From NCBI GenBank assembly GCA_029204225.1, contig CM055106.1, forward strand, positions 35,064,361 through 35,128,360: a stretch of DNA of 64,000 nt, read 5' to 3'. The position numbers were made by a program, and so were the translations under genes. The DNA comes from Diphasiastrum complanatum (Eukaryota; Streptophyta; Lycopodiopsida; Lycopodiales; Lycopodiaceae). Below the pieces are notes generated by a model that ran no database searches, was not told the DNA's origin, and saw nothing but the letters and a program-made list of their open reading frames with translations. This document shows positions 21,286 through 32,918 of this stretch, piece by piece; position 1 is the stretch's first letter; each line of letters begins with the position of its first letter.

Positions 21286-22076
21286 GGTTTTTTTTCTTGC
21301 ATAATCTGAATCCAAGATCTAGTCAATTAGCATCAAAGAGACGAAGTTAGTTGTCATGCGTAGGTTTGTTTCCATGAGAGCGATAGTATAGTTCAAATTT
21401 CAGCATGAATGGAAGATACAAATCTAACTCTAACATCCATTAATTCTAACCATTAACACTACGATCCATCAACTCTACGCATCCACAACAATGATAACTT
21501 AATCTTTCTCTCTCTTCCTTTCTCCCTCATAAAAAGTATAATAACATACAATCCCAATAACATTTAGATCCAACAATTAACAAAAACCAAAGAAAACATG
21601 AGAGAAGTAGGAAAAGTGATAGAGAGCAAGGACATTCATCAATCCATTCCTGAAGAGTACGAATCTGCTTTATTGAAATGAGGAAATGAACATGAGGAGC
21701 AACTCGAGTTGGTCCCTTTTTATAATAGAGAGGAGGACCCTGGCCTCTGAATCCTATTGGTCCATTTCTGCCTCCCTAATTATTCAAATTCAAAAAAGAG
21801 TGAGAACCATCCAAATTGGAGGGAAACCCAACTTTATTCACTAACTTGACATCTAGGCCCTGTGACATTAAAGTTTCACAAAAAGGCCTAAAGTCCTTCT
21901 ATTGTCTTTCTAATTAATCAAATAACTATGTGATCATCGGGTTGGAATAACACACACAGGGTGCCAAATCCCTCTCACCTATTACTTAGGGTTAGGGTTG
22001 CCTTGGGATCCACAAACTCTCTAACAGTATCCCCCAACAAAACTGGTGGCGGTCCCACGACACCTGCGAGATGCAG
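21286..22076. other. Non-coding interval
   Basis: No supported gene. Several TCTCTCTC runs and AT-rich sequence lie here; it may be LTR or leader of the neighbouring minus-strand element. Confidence 0.4.
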
Positions 22077-23297
22077 TTATTGGGAAATTTTATTGGCTTC
22101 GCGATGAATTTTTATTAAATGGTATTGCACTTTCTCCATAAAGTCGAGACGGGCAGTATTAAAATCCAAACTGTCGGGCATAAAACAATGATGGGCTCCG
22201 GCAATCCACTTTGAGATCATCCATAATGTGAAGCAAGATTCCCAAGAGCCTCCCATCATTACTGCACAAAAGTATAAATGAGCAACCGGCAACTGATCTT
22301 TGATATTCTCTGAGGCCATCGGCTTATTTGGATCGAATGCCAGAGGAGGGAGGCAATCATCCCATCTAGTTATCACTTTTGCCAATAGAGTTAAATCTTT
22401 TGCAAATAGTGCCAATTGTCGCACTGTCAAATCTGGAGAGTGGACATACTCTCTCTAGTATGCTTGTAAAGCCTGGTGGAAGTCCACTAATATTGTCCAA
22501 CTATAGGGCTGATGGATGATTGGCCAATTCGACGTATGGATGGTGATCTTGTCCATAGCCAATCCCAAATCTTTCCATTTATTCCTTCTTGGCATTGGCA
22601 CATAATAAAGATCGACTCGCAATTGGCGAGGGATGGCCACATAACTCCTGATTGATTCCGGAGTTTTCTCAAAAATGGTAATTCTCCATGTCGGCTGCTC
22701 TCCCAATGCAGGTATTTTGTCCAACTCTTTTTCGGCCTCTATCTCGGAGGTCTTGAACTTAAGGACCCATCCACCACGCGAGGACTCATGCGGATGTTGC
22801 GATAAGAAGCTCTGGATCTGGTCCTCGATGCTGATGGGCCTTTTGAATAGTGGTGTGGTCATTGATGAGGATGAATCCGCTTGCACTGCCAGTAAAATTG
22901 GCAGTTGGTCTGGTATTTTGGGAGCTCCCCCCTGGTCTATGCCCGAATCCAGCCCTGTATCCGTTGGTACATCTTCTTGGCGTGTATGGGAGAATTGTGA
23001 CATGACCGGTACGAGGATTTGTGGTCCGGCTTCCAACACTTGAGCGGCTACTTTTTCATAGGCACTAATGGTTTCTTTAGCCTTTGCCAACTCAGTTGAA
23101 GCTGCTTCTTTGAACCTGTCAAAGCAGCCTTGGAATCCTTGAAGGGCTACTTTGTACGTTTCCACTTTCTTGAACAAATATGCGATCTCCGTCGGTGTAA
23201 CCGGATGATCTGGTATTTGCATTTGAAGATACGCATCACGCTCAAGGGTGATCGCATCCAATTCACCTTGGAGACGCATGCGATCCTGCTCCGCCAT
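22077..23297 (-). pseudogene. Unrecognised retroelement-associated protein
   Basis: From 23297 a 280-codon frame runs to 22455 and, after a stop near 22455, the same protein continues as 117 codons to 22077. The N-terminal part (MAEQDRMRLQGELDAITLER) is a probable coiled coil. A low-complexity middle and a C-terminal part rich in Trp and aromatic residues (PQRRNKW-like, WPIIHQPYSWTILVDFHQAL) follow. I do not recognise a domain. It lies downstream of a minus-strand Ty3 gag, so it may be an extra ORF of that element. Base composition is less AT-rich than its surroundings. Confidence 0.45.
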
Positions 23298-23475
23298 CTA
23301 TCACAGTTGCTTCCTTCAGAAATTGTCTATGTTGTATCGGCAGAGTGATAATTTTTTGTTCACTTTCTCAAGCAGCTCCAACATGGAGTACTTCATTAGA
23401 TTCTTCAATTTCAGTACAAAAAAGTGGCTCTTGATAGACTTCTGGTTCTACTTGGGCTAACTTTTGCGCTAAGAC

Positions 23476-25241
23476 TTATTTTTCTTTTGGCACCAACTTC
23501 AAGAACTCTCCCAATGAAATATTCATCTTGCTAGATAAAATATTCATAAGCAGTTCTGTTTGTGGCTCTTCCGGTTCAGTCATCTTGAAGGGTTCTTCAT
23601 GATGATGTAACTGATCATTCATATCTATATGTGAATTTCTTGGCGGCTGCAATGGTGAAGAACACACTTCAGCTGTTGCTTTAGTAGCTTCAAGCTCCTC
23701 TTCTTCTTGTAGATGTTTAATCCACTGTCTCATATCCTGATATCTTCATTTTTTTGCATGAAGATCTGTATAGATTCTAGATGTTGTTGGTATATCGTTC
23801 AATGGTATAGAATCAGTAGGTACTAGATCTGCTCCTGGTTCTTTCTACTTCTATGTTCTGGTGACCACCGTCAAGGGTACACTTGATTTATTCTGAGCTA
23901 CTGGTCTTCACTTTATTGTTATTTAATTTATAGGAGCTGTAGCTGGTGGTGGCTTCAGTCTTGCTAGACAGTCTTTATAACAATGCCCATAATCATAATC
24001 ACGACAAAATGATACAAATTTCTCTTTATTTGGACATTCTGCAACTTTGTGATTTTCTCCACATGCAAAGCATCCAAGCGATGATCTGGTCCAATTTCTA
24101 GAGGCTTGTTGTTGCACGGCAGCATAAATAGCATATTGTTCTGAAGATCCACCTAAAGATCCACTTGCTTGATCAGTACCATAGTTCCATTGCTCGGTAC
24201 TCATGTACGATTATGGTTCCATCAAGTTGGCAGGAGGAGCGGAGTGCTTTGGTAGGACAGGTAAGGCTAAACATTCCGGGTATCCAAGAGCAGATTGTCG
24301 AGGTCTAGCTACTAGATTTCCTCCATACTATGGTTTTCAATATCCCATTTGGGCATACCGTTGCTGAATTATCCGAGGGTTGAAGTTGCAAAAAGTAGTC
24401 TCATGATCAAGCGTACACAAATGGCATATACTGATTTCATTCATTTTTTCAATTGAGAACACTCATTCACTGTGTGATTTCCTGTGCAAATAGAACACCA
24501 GACATTTTCCCTGGTAGGAAAAGTCTTCGCAAACTTTTAAGGTTCCTTGTTTGCTTTTCCGTGAAAATCTTCCAATGCTTTGATCTTGTCATCAAATTGC
24601 GACTGCAACTTTTCCATCTGTTTCTGCTGGTTCTTCCCAAGTTTCTCGAACTCATTGAGCATCATTTCTACAGTAGCGTTGGCATTCGTTGATGCAATAG
24701 TGGTGGATGTCGTAATAATCTTCATCCTCCTCCCGAATTGCATCGCCCATAGCATTTTGCAAGAGTGCATACTCATTATGGCGTTTCAGCTCACGTCTGA
24801 TCCGTTTAGGTAGACATGACAAAAATCACATCATCATGGCATTTTCGTTAATCAGCTCAAGTTCACACTCAGATCTGAGACGTTTCATCCGTTCAATGTA
24901 ATCTCGAACCATTTCCAGCTTTCCCATTTTAATTTTACTTAGAAGTAGGAAAGGGTCTTCCATAAACTTCCGCAGTTTGAACCGTGTGATAAGGGCTCTT
25001 TTACACGCTCAGTTTTATCTTGATAATAGTACCAATCTTGTGATGCGTCTATTTAGGCCATAGGAAATAGCTTAAGTTTATTTCGAGAGAAAATTTCGCC
25101 ATAGACTTCACAAGATTCAACATAGATCTGAAGAAATCTAACTGGATCTGTTAATCCATTATATTTGGGTAGATTTAAATGGGGTGCTCTTCTAACAATA
25201 ATAGGATTGACTTCTTGAGGAGCACCCCCAGGGACAACCAT
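23476..25241 (-). pseudogene. Ty3 gag, fragmented
   Basis: Reading from 25241: PHLNLPKYNGLTDPVRFLQI and NKLKLFPMA are the opening of Ty3 gag. At 24537-24776 a coiled-coil stretch follows (EKLGKNQQKQMEKLQSQFDD). At 23923-24204 there is a single knuckle CFACGENHKVAEC. A last acidic segment is at 23476-23733. Stops and frame changes separate the parts, and neither pol nor LTRs are seen on this strand nearby. Confidence 0.6.
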
Positions 25242-25956
25242 CTTTACAAATTCAAATCAAGCAGACAATGATATTGGATCTAGATTTTTTGTATTTACGC
25301 ATGTGCACAGATCTGACTATCAGTAGAGAGAGAAAAGCCAGTTTCTATAAGCTTGAGCATTCTTTCCCTCTGTCATCTTTTACAGCATTACTTCTTATCA
25401 ATCGAGCGAATACACTCTGTATGATCTGTAACTATTTGTAATACTGCTCTGTCTGCATCACACATATTTCTCATATTTTATTGAATGTCAATCAGTCTAA
25501 CATGGAAATTCAGGCGTCATCAATGAACAACAATTTTGACTAATGTGTGTAGGGAATTAGCCGAAGCTGTTAAGCATAACCTTAAGCAGAACTTCTTTCA
25601 ATTTTGAATGAGCTATGTATTCAAATAATGAACTTGTTTGATGATCTGTTTTGTTTGCTTCCTGCGATAAGAACTAATTCTCTGTGTCCAATTAAGAGGA
25701 ATCATTAGTTGGTACGATTCTGTTTGATGAATATATTTTCTAACTATTGTTTGATCTGATTGCTTAACTATTATTCGAAGAGCCTAAAAGATAAAGTAAT
25801 TTTTATAATCACAGACCTTGACCAAATCATTTCACCATTGGTGTTCTTGGATGCCAATTTACCCAAATATCTTTAGATAACCAGATATGTTATTGTAGTA
25901 TTCACTGTGAATATTACACATCCCATTCCATTTACCATCTTATATACACTTACCAT
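25242..25956. other. Interval between two diverging Ty3 elements
   Basis: No gene. The right part is probably the 5' LTR of copy A, since it ends at 26056 just before a primer site, but I could not place the LTR start. Confidence 0.4.
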
Positions 25957-26056
25957 ACAAAAGATGAAATTATTCTCTCTCTTGGGCAACGATCAAACCT
26001 TTTATACTACTTCATTCATTGATTTTATAGAAATATATAACAACTAGACCACCACA
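25957..26056 (+). repeat. 3' end of the 5' LTR of Ty3 copy A
   Basis: About 100 bases ending ACCACCACA. A near match lies at 62461-62558, ending GCTACCACA. The LTR start is not located. Confidence 0.6.
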
Positions 26057-26059
26057 TAA

Positions 26060-26080
26060 TTTGGAGCCATTGTCGGGGAT
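26060..26080 (+). promoter_or_regulatory. Primer binding site, Athila/Tat type
   Basis: TTGGAGCCATTGTCGGGGAT matches the plant Athila/Tat site (TTGGCGCCGTTGCCGGGGA, tRNA-Asp type) with three differences, three bases past the LTR end. Confidence 0.75.
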
Positions 26081-26223
26081 TTAAATTTTATCTTTTGCAA
26101 AAAAATTTAAGTGTATTACATTTATGAATCTTCTCATGTAACACATGCCAAGAACATACTCTCAAGCAACTATTGAACAGAAATGTTTAGAGCATGCATA
26201 GCAATTAGAAGCATATAGAAAAT

Positions 26224-27140
26224 CTAGAGATTTGTATTTGCAAAATTTGCGCAACTTGCCAATTGGGGAAGATTAACACCTGAAGCATTTAATGATCTTC
26301 TAAATGCTACTACGACATTTGTAGATCCATTTGAGAAAAAATCTGTTGAAATACCAAGTTCTACAAATTCATCTGAATCACATTCGTCTGATTCCACTTT
26401 CGAACCAAGTTCAAAATCAAAATCTTCTTCATCAGAACCATTATTTGAGCGTAGTCTAGATCTTGATTCTCCAAGCCCTCCAAGTTCACCTAGTTCACCA
26501 CCACCTAATAATATGGCTAACCCAGTGCCACCCACATCTACAAAAATCAGATACGATTTCTTTAAGGGATCATCATTTGAAGATGCGGACAGTTATTTGT
26601 CACAGTTTGAATCTATTACCATAGCAAATAAAGAACATATAGACGAGGACAAAGTTAGAATTTTGCCAGGTCTTCTGCGGAAGTTTGGTATAGTCAATTA
26701 GTACTGGAAACGGTTAATACTTGGAACGCTTTAAAAGCAACATTCTAATTATTTAGAAGAGGAATTATTCCTCTGTCCAATTAATAATCATGAGGAGGTA
26801 GCTTATATTAGCAACTCCTACTAACTAAAAGACTATTATATCGAAACAGCATACTGGTCAACTATACACTATTTTGCATAGGGGGGAGACAAGAGGTTCC
26901 ATTTCACCACCCAAAGTGAGGGGCTCATGCTACAATTGCGGAGCCTCGGGTCACTATTCGCCTAATTGCCCTGAACCCAGAAGGTCAGTAGGATATGTGC
27001 TGCTCTGTGCTAATTGTAAAGGCAAAGGACATGTCATTGCTGAATGTCCTCAGCAATCGCGGTCTAAACCAAGGTTTGTAAACTCGCCTAGAGAAGATGA
27101 CTTTCGGCCATCTAAAACTAACACTGACATGATAGTTTAG
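26224..27140 (+). pseudogene. Gag of Ty3 copy A, internally deleted
   Basis: A Ser/Pro-rich lead is followed by MANPVPPTSTKIRYDFFKGS and SYLSQFESITIANK. The frame stops near 26700. It resumes at 26874 with the two knuckles CYNCGASGHYSPNC and CANCKGKGHVIAEC. Compared with copy B (52116-52924), about 190 codons including the Ser/Lys-rich region are deleted near 26745. Gag would bind element RNA; this copy is not functional. Confidence 0.75.
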
Positions 27141-27149
27141 AGGATAGAT

Positions 27150-27390
27150 GACTGAATTTGATCTACAAATGATCACAAAGAGTGATTGGTAGCTTGGGAT
27201 CTTGATCTAAATCAAGACTAGCTTCCAAATCTAGCTTCTACTTGACAATCTTTGTGATTCCAAGCAAGAACAATCAAATAATGATGACCCACGACTTCAC
27301 ACGTGTGAAGTACAGCTATTGTATGGCCTGATAACAGAGAATAGTTTACTAATGATTTACTAAGCATTCATCCACAAAGAAAGTGCTTAA
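27150..27390. repeat. Diverged copia-type LTR fragment inside copy A
   Basis: Order and wording (GATCTACAAA, GTGATTGG, CACACGTGTG, then a TACAG...GTATGGCCT string) follow the family 1 LTR at 5167-5360, with many changes. It interrupts the gag-protease region of copy A, which continues at 27391. Confidence 0.6.
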
Positions 27391-27850
27391 GAGAGTGTGA
27401 AATCTGAGAAGAACGTGAATGCGACAGAAAAAGCGAAAGTCGCAGAACAGCCAGTAAAAATTTCTAATAGTAAAGAACTAGACCTTGATAGGCCTACTGA
27501 AAAATATTATGATGTTGATATTAGTTCAGAAGCTAAAATGCTTTTAGACAAAGAAGCTAGAAAAGTTAAGAAAGTAGCATTTTCAGATCCAGTTATAAGT
27601 AGTGAGATACCTAGAGATCTATCGCCACTTAGAACCCATTCTTATGACATAGTAGAAGACCTTGTCTCTAGAATGTCCCTTTTAAACAATTATTAGACGA
27701 TAATCAGTATTACAAAGAAAGAAAGTAAACAATTTTTGCAAAAGAAAAACAAAGTTACCATTAGTCAATGTAGGATTAGTTAACTACGGTGATGAAGGTC
27801 AACCCGAGATTTAGGTAGTAATCAATGGTTGCATTTTAGATAGATAATGA
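27391..27850 (+). pseudogene. Protease-region fragment of Ty3 copy A
   Basis: The reading VKISNSKELDLDRPTEKYYD and VAFSDPVISSEIPRDLSPLR matches copy B at 51582-51850. It ends in VVINGCILD, just at the expected protease active-site Asp. The match to copy B stops there (about 27848) and the whole pol region is missing. Confidence 0.7.
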
Positions 27851-28800
27851 CTGAAGAAACATACATCGGAGGATGAAGGGCTTCAGTCCGTAAGGACTGC
27901 ACCTTCGCATTCTTTGCCCATATGTGTTGTAGCGAAATTTGTAACACTATTTACATTTCATCCGTCAATCCATTGCCTTCGCAAAATGTGCAAAAAATGT
28001 GACACTTTTGCTACATTTCCATTTTCGCTACATTTTTTGCGAAAATGCCGACACCTTCGCTTCATTATTGTCACTACATTTTTGCAAAAAAGCCGACACC
28101 ATATTGGAATATGGTATGTTAAATAAATTCACCATTTTTGGGAACACGGAATTCGCGACACTTCAACCTTCGCATGTTTCGGGATTTACCTTCGTTGCAT
28201 CTTTGAGCTTCGGGAAATTTGCAAAAAGATATAACATTTCGCTAGAATCTTGCATATCATTTTGCACATACCTTTGTTTTCATCATGTTTTCATGTCACC
28301 AGCACAGCGGAAATAAGCGAAAAACCCGACATCTTCGCATTTTTTGCCGATACATTTTTCGCCAATATATTTTTTCATACATTCACCCATACATTTTAAT
28401 GAAGAAAGCGACAATCTTTGCTTCCAATATCTTGCATTGTTTCAAAGATTGTGTATATTATTATTTTCGCAATTCAATACTCACAAATACTGAGCTGAAC
28501 TTTTGCCAACTGAGCGAAGCATTTGTGTATTTTGTTTATTTTTCATTTATTTATTTATTTCTAAGGACTATATACTTTATCGTTGAGTATGTACCTTCAA
28601 AACAAAGGACATGCTTTCATTAAATATTGGTCTAATCCGCCGATATATCATCAATATACCAAAAACCTCAAACACTTCTGTTTTTTTGCCATCGCTTTTT
28701 CATCACTCTTGTGCTCTGATTTCGTAAATTGTTACAATCGATCTCTCTTCCGCCATTGCTGGTTTACTATTACGAGCGTCATGGTGCATTAGAGGAAGTT
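27851..28800 (+). repeat. CTTCG/TTTTTCGC-rich linker of Ty3 copy A
   Basis: Repeated short phrases (GACACCTTCGC, TTTTTTGCGAAAA, ACATTTTTGC) with no coding frame. The inverted partner is at 48050-48570, and weaker relatives are at 62580-62840. It separates pol from ORF3 in copy B, so it belongs to the element. Confidence 0.7.
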
Positions 28801-29080
28801 TGAGCTCAAAAAGGGCCGCATATGAATTCGTGCCAAGATCTCTTTTGCATTTTGCTATAACTTTTTAGTAGTAGCTTAGAAGTATGACATGTAATATATC
28901 ATTGATGAGTGCTTTTCAACGCACCAATTTTTGTCGCATTCTGATATGGCAATCAAAAGTTATGCCATTTTTAGTGTAGACTCCAAATGTGACTCAAAGA
29001 AGTAACGTTACGTTAAAGCCACTATGTCAAGAAACTATTGGGCCACACGTACAAAAGAAGTGAATAAAAGTGAATAAAAA

Positions 29081-29638
29081 ATGAAAAAGGAATCTTCACA
29101 AAAGGCCCTTTTTGTGTTTAAACTTCCTCTAATGATTGTATTCAAAACGCACCCAAAGCCAGTTTTACCAGTTTTACAACCATTAGTTATACGAGCACAA
29201 ATTGAAGGACTTTTTCAATTCGATCCATCAGTAATCCTCACGGATGTGTGCCATGAGCTGATCCGCAATCTGAACGAGACAGAAGAAGGACATATTTCCA
29301 CCACTGTTTGGAATCGAGAGATAATCATTACAGAAGGATTTTATTGTCGTGCCTTGGGTTTGCCTATGGACGGAAGTATGCCTGTTACAAAGGCAGACTT
29401 CATCACTAATAGTGGAGTGTTTCAGGAAGAAGCTTATATTGAGAAACGGGAATATAAACTCTCTTATATCAGAGACCCCAATCTCAAAAGCTTTGTCCGA
29501 TTTGCTCTTGCTTCTATATTCTTACCGAAGCAAGAGTACACCATTTCTAATACGAATATGGGATACCTGCTGAGAGCCCTAAATGGAGAACCCATTGCCT
29601 TCAACAGATTGCTTTTAAGCAATTTTGTAAGTCAGTAA
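29081..29638 (+). pseudogene. ORF3 of Ty3 copy A: putative plant transposon protein domain
   Basis: 185 codons with VILTDVCHELIRNLNETEEG, then IITEGFYCRALGLPMDGSMP, then SYIRDPNLKSFVRFALASIF. The pattern matches the plan of the putative plant transposon protein domain seen in the third ORF of Athila-like elements. In copy B (47348-47788) the same frame follows pol and the linker, the position of env-like ORFs. Its function is unknown. The frame stops at 29638, but the homologous protein continues (next entry). Confidence 0.6.
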
Positions 29639-29639
29639 A

Positions 29640-30800
29640 GATTAATCAGTTTTCTAGGCTTGGTTTGCAGATTGGTATTCTATGTATGCATGCTAGTGTG
29701 TTAACTCTATAGGAAGATATTAGAATTGCACCGGTACTGCCAGAATTATCCCCTTCAGTTGAGGCTGAATCCCAAATGCAAGCATCAAAGGCAGCCACCA
29801 CAGAGAAGGCATCATCATCATCAAGTCAGCACCAAGGGAGCTCGGTGAGGATGTCCTCTCCATCATCATAATATAAGTCGTCGTCCAGTGCAGAAAAGAG
29901 CAGAGAAGTAGAAGAAGAAATAGAAGATGTAGAAGCAAAACCAAGAAGATATTCCGTAGGAGCCAGCACAACAAGAAGAAGAACGAATTTCTGATATTCA
30001 GCAGTCAGACACATAGGCAGCTATTCAACATTTTGTCAGCCTAGAGAAAGTCTCCATGAAACTTGGCTCAAAGTATGATTCCCTCTGAGCAGACCTAATT
30101 CAAAAAAATGCAGAGCTGTAGGAAATCAAGCCTGAGCTGTCACAGAAGAGCGAAGATCTTGAAGAAGCCCAAGCAGAGCTGAGCAGGAAAGACATAGCTC
30201 TTGAAAAAGCAAAAGGAAGACAGGATGCTACGCTGGAAGTACTTGAAGTAATTCAAGAGCAGTCCAATGCTTTTGAAAATGAAAATTTCTTGCTCAAGCA
30301 GCGAATGCAGACCCTGCAGGCTTCTTTGCAGGAGAAAAGACACATACGAGCTATTTTGTAGAGTAGTAATGAGGAGCTGAGTGACAAACTCAGCAATGCT
30401 ATTACCGACAAGGAGAGTGCCGAAGCAAATCAGAGGCAGCTCCAGGACTCTGTTGCCCAGCTACAGAATTTTATAGATATGTTGAGAAAAGGCAACCAAA
30501 TATATAAGAGTCAGGCTGAAGAGGCAATTTTATGTTGGATAAGCACCGAAGTCACATTGGGAGCCTGTGTATCTCATGGGAGATACAGGATCGACCCAAC
30601 AACTTGGAAAGGTATCCAAGAAAGTATGATCCAACCTTTCAGTTGTAATATTTGCAACCCCAGATGGTTGCATACGAAAAATTAAAAGGAGAATTGGAAG
30701 AGGCTAAGTTCCAATCGAGCCAAATTTTGAATTTTGAAGAGGAAGAACCTGTCCAACGCTAGGACCAGTCTACGTAAACAGATGAGCCAGCCAAGGCTAT
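29640..30800 (+). pseudogene. ORF3 coiled-coil region of Ty3 copy A, broken
   Basis: After several stops the frame shows a Ser-rich linker and then a long heptad pattern: SQKSEDLEEAQAELSRKD, IALEKAKGRQDATLEVLEVI, EELSDKLSNAITDKESAEAN and VAQLQNFIDMLRKGN. This is a strong coiled coil, suggesting assembly into oligomers. Copy B has the matching region at 46000-47160. Confidence 0.6.
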
Positions 30801-30807
30801 ATCAGAG

Positions 30808-31224
30808 ATGGCCATCCAGACATACATTATTTTCAAGCAAATCCAGAAAGATCAAGAGGCGCAGACTAACCCAGAGGATGCTGAGAAGCCAATAGTAATT
30901 AGAGACACATTTGTTGCAGACCAACTAGCAACACTAGCAATTATTCCGTTGCAAGCTGAAGCGTTACATGGTGGAGCTGTCGAAAGGAAGAATAAGGTCA
31001 CGTATTCACTACTAAAGACAGAATTTCAGACATTCCAACAAGAACTAAAAAATTTTTTTCCACCTTTTTATAGTCTAGAATTCCAATGGAGAATGGATTA
31101 CCTTCTTTTACCTAAACTTTTTGGTTATACAAAAGAACAATGGGAAAGCCCTTGGACTTTTTCTAACCTAAACTCTTTTTGGGCCAATCTAACAGTGCAC
31201 CAAAAAGGTATCCTTGCTTGGTGA
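30808..31224 (+). pseudogene. ORF3 C-terminal region of Ty3 copy A, truncated
   Basis: 138 codons including PFYSLEFQWRMDYLLLPKLF and EQWESPWTFSNLNSFWANLT. It aligns with copy B at 45518-45835 and is cut at 31222, where copy B continues ALAIVQNKFNVQTNYIHVIA. The junction is with a copia pol remnant. Confidence 0.7.
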
Positions 31225-32450
31225 ATCTATCAGCTTATAGTCCTCTATGCCATATCTGCAAAGTACAATGGTTAAATGAGTTTCTTGGATTATAGTGATC
31301 CTTTTGCTTGCGTGATCTCTTGTGATCTTTATACCAAGTAGGTAGTGCCTAAATCAGTCATTTCAAATTACTATGAAAGTAAAGATTTTGTTTCGAGTAA
31401 TAATTGATTAGAATTGTTGATGATTAAAGAATCATCAACATATAGTGCTATTATGACATAGCTTGGGCCTTTATATTGAGATACACATTTGAATCTGTAG
31501 AACAAGAAGTAAATTGGTGCTGCATCAAGAAGTGATTAATTCTTTCAAACCAGGCCCTAGGAGCTTGCTTGAGCCCATAGAGAGCCTTCTACAATTTACA
31601 TACCATATGCTCTTGGCCTTGAAGGACGTAAGCTTCTGATTGATAGATATAAATATTTTCTTGTATATATCCATTAAGAAATGTTGTATGGATGTCCATT
31701 TGATGAATATCCATATCCTCTGCAGCAGCTATAGCCAACAAGGTCCTCAAATAGATTGATGCTATACCACTGGACTGAAAGTGCCAGTGTAATCTATCCA
31801 GTATACTTCCTCATATTCTTTAACCACCAGTCGAGTTTTCCATTTGGATATTGATCCATATGGCTTGAGCTTCAGTTTGAAGGTCCATTTAGTGTCAATC
31901 AATTTTGTATCTTCAAGAGAATCAACAAGACTCCAGGTCTTGTTCTTTATCAATGAGTTATATCAGTGTCCATGGAAACTTTCCATTTGTCTGCATCTGA
32001 CATTGACAATGCTTCTGCAACAGAGGTAGGTTCATCATGACTGATAAACGCTTGAGGGATGAATCGATCAGGTTGTTGTCATTGTCAAGTAGATCTTTGA
32101 ACTGGAGGTTCCTGAGTAGATGAATCTCCTGGGTGTATGACATGGATGTCTTCAGATTGTGGTTGAACAATTGTAGGTCCAAGCCTATCGATGGTGAATG
32201 GAGTTGTTGGGATGAACTCCTATATTTGTTGCTTCTGTCCTTTAGGAAATATTGACTTAGGTTGTTATCCTAGTAAGCACATTTCACAGATAGTCTGATT
32301 TCTTGAGGAGACAACATTAATTCTCATATCCTTGACCATATTATTATGATGCATATACAAGGTAGACCTCATGTTTAAGTGTCCTAATATTTGATGCCAT
32401 ACATGAGCATCTAAATTACTCACAGAAAGTGCATAATCATGACTCAAGAT
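31225..32450 (-). pseudogene. Copia pol remnant: gag_pre-integrase and RT, integrase deleted
   Basis: From 32447: LDAHVWHQILGHLNMRST is the gag_pre-integrase motif. From 32182 the reading jumps to the start of copia RT: KNKTWSLVDSLEDTKLIDTK, then KTRLVVKEYEE, then YTGTFSPVV. Further left, near 31425-31480, IALYVDDSLIIN holds the RT catalytic YVDD. Several stops and frame changes are present. The integrase between the two parts is gone and the LTRs are not seen. Confidence 0.75.
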
Positions 32451-32485
32451 ATATAAATTTCCTTCTGTGTATGTAGAGAGTATAT

Positions 32486-32902
32486 TTGAGAATCCCGAAG
32501 GATTCTAGTGTAATGCATACCGGCAAGCATTACAAATTTTCTCCTAGGTATAGAGGACCATATCAGATCTTGAAAAAGATTGGTTCCTTAGCTTACCAAT
32601 TGGACCTCCCGGAGGGAACTCAAGTGCATCTTGTTTTTCATGTAAGCCTACTCAAGAAGAGTCTACGTAAAGGGGAGCATCTTGGTTCTAGATACCAATT
32701 GGACCTCTTGAATGATTCATCAGGTGTGTCTTGACTTTAACCTATAAATATCTTGGAAACAAGAATTAAACAATTGATGAATCGTATAGTTACCGAGCAT
32801 CTGGTATGATGGAAGGGTCACACAGACGATGATGATTCTTGGGAACAGGAAGGGAGCTTAAGGAGGAACTTTCCTAGCTTTAAGTTTTGAGGACAAAACT
32901 TG
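32486..32902 (+). pseudogene. Chromovirus integrase C-terminus and chromodomain
   Basis: HYKFSPRYRGPYQILKKIG, then LAYQLDLPEGTQVHLVFHVS, is the end of a Ty3 chromovirus integrase. After a stop the frame gives INILETRIKQLMNR, LVxWKGHTDDDDSWE and NFPSF, a degraded chromodomain (WKG, SWE, NFP) that would direct integration to marked chromatin. Upstream pol is absent; the fragment starts abruptly near 32480 at the copia remnant. Confidence 0.75.
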
Positions 32903-32918
32903 AATAAGGGGGGAAGAA
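32903..32918 (+). promoter_or_regulatory. Polypurine tract of the chromovirus
   Basis: AATAAGGGGGGAAGAA directly before the TGTCATGCCC that opens the LTR. Confidence 0.8.

Noticed and set aside
22455..23297. Plant mobile domain or host aminotransferase-like protein
   Set aside because: I could not see the expected motifs; left as unrecognised.
27851..28800. CRISPR-like array from repeated CTTCG phrases
   Set aside because: Phrases vary in spacing and order, have no fixed repeat-spacer structure, and the DNA is plant nuclear.
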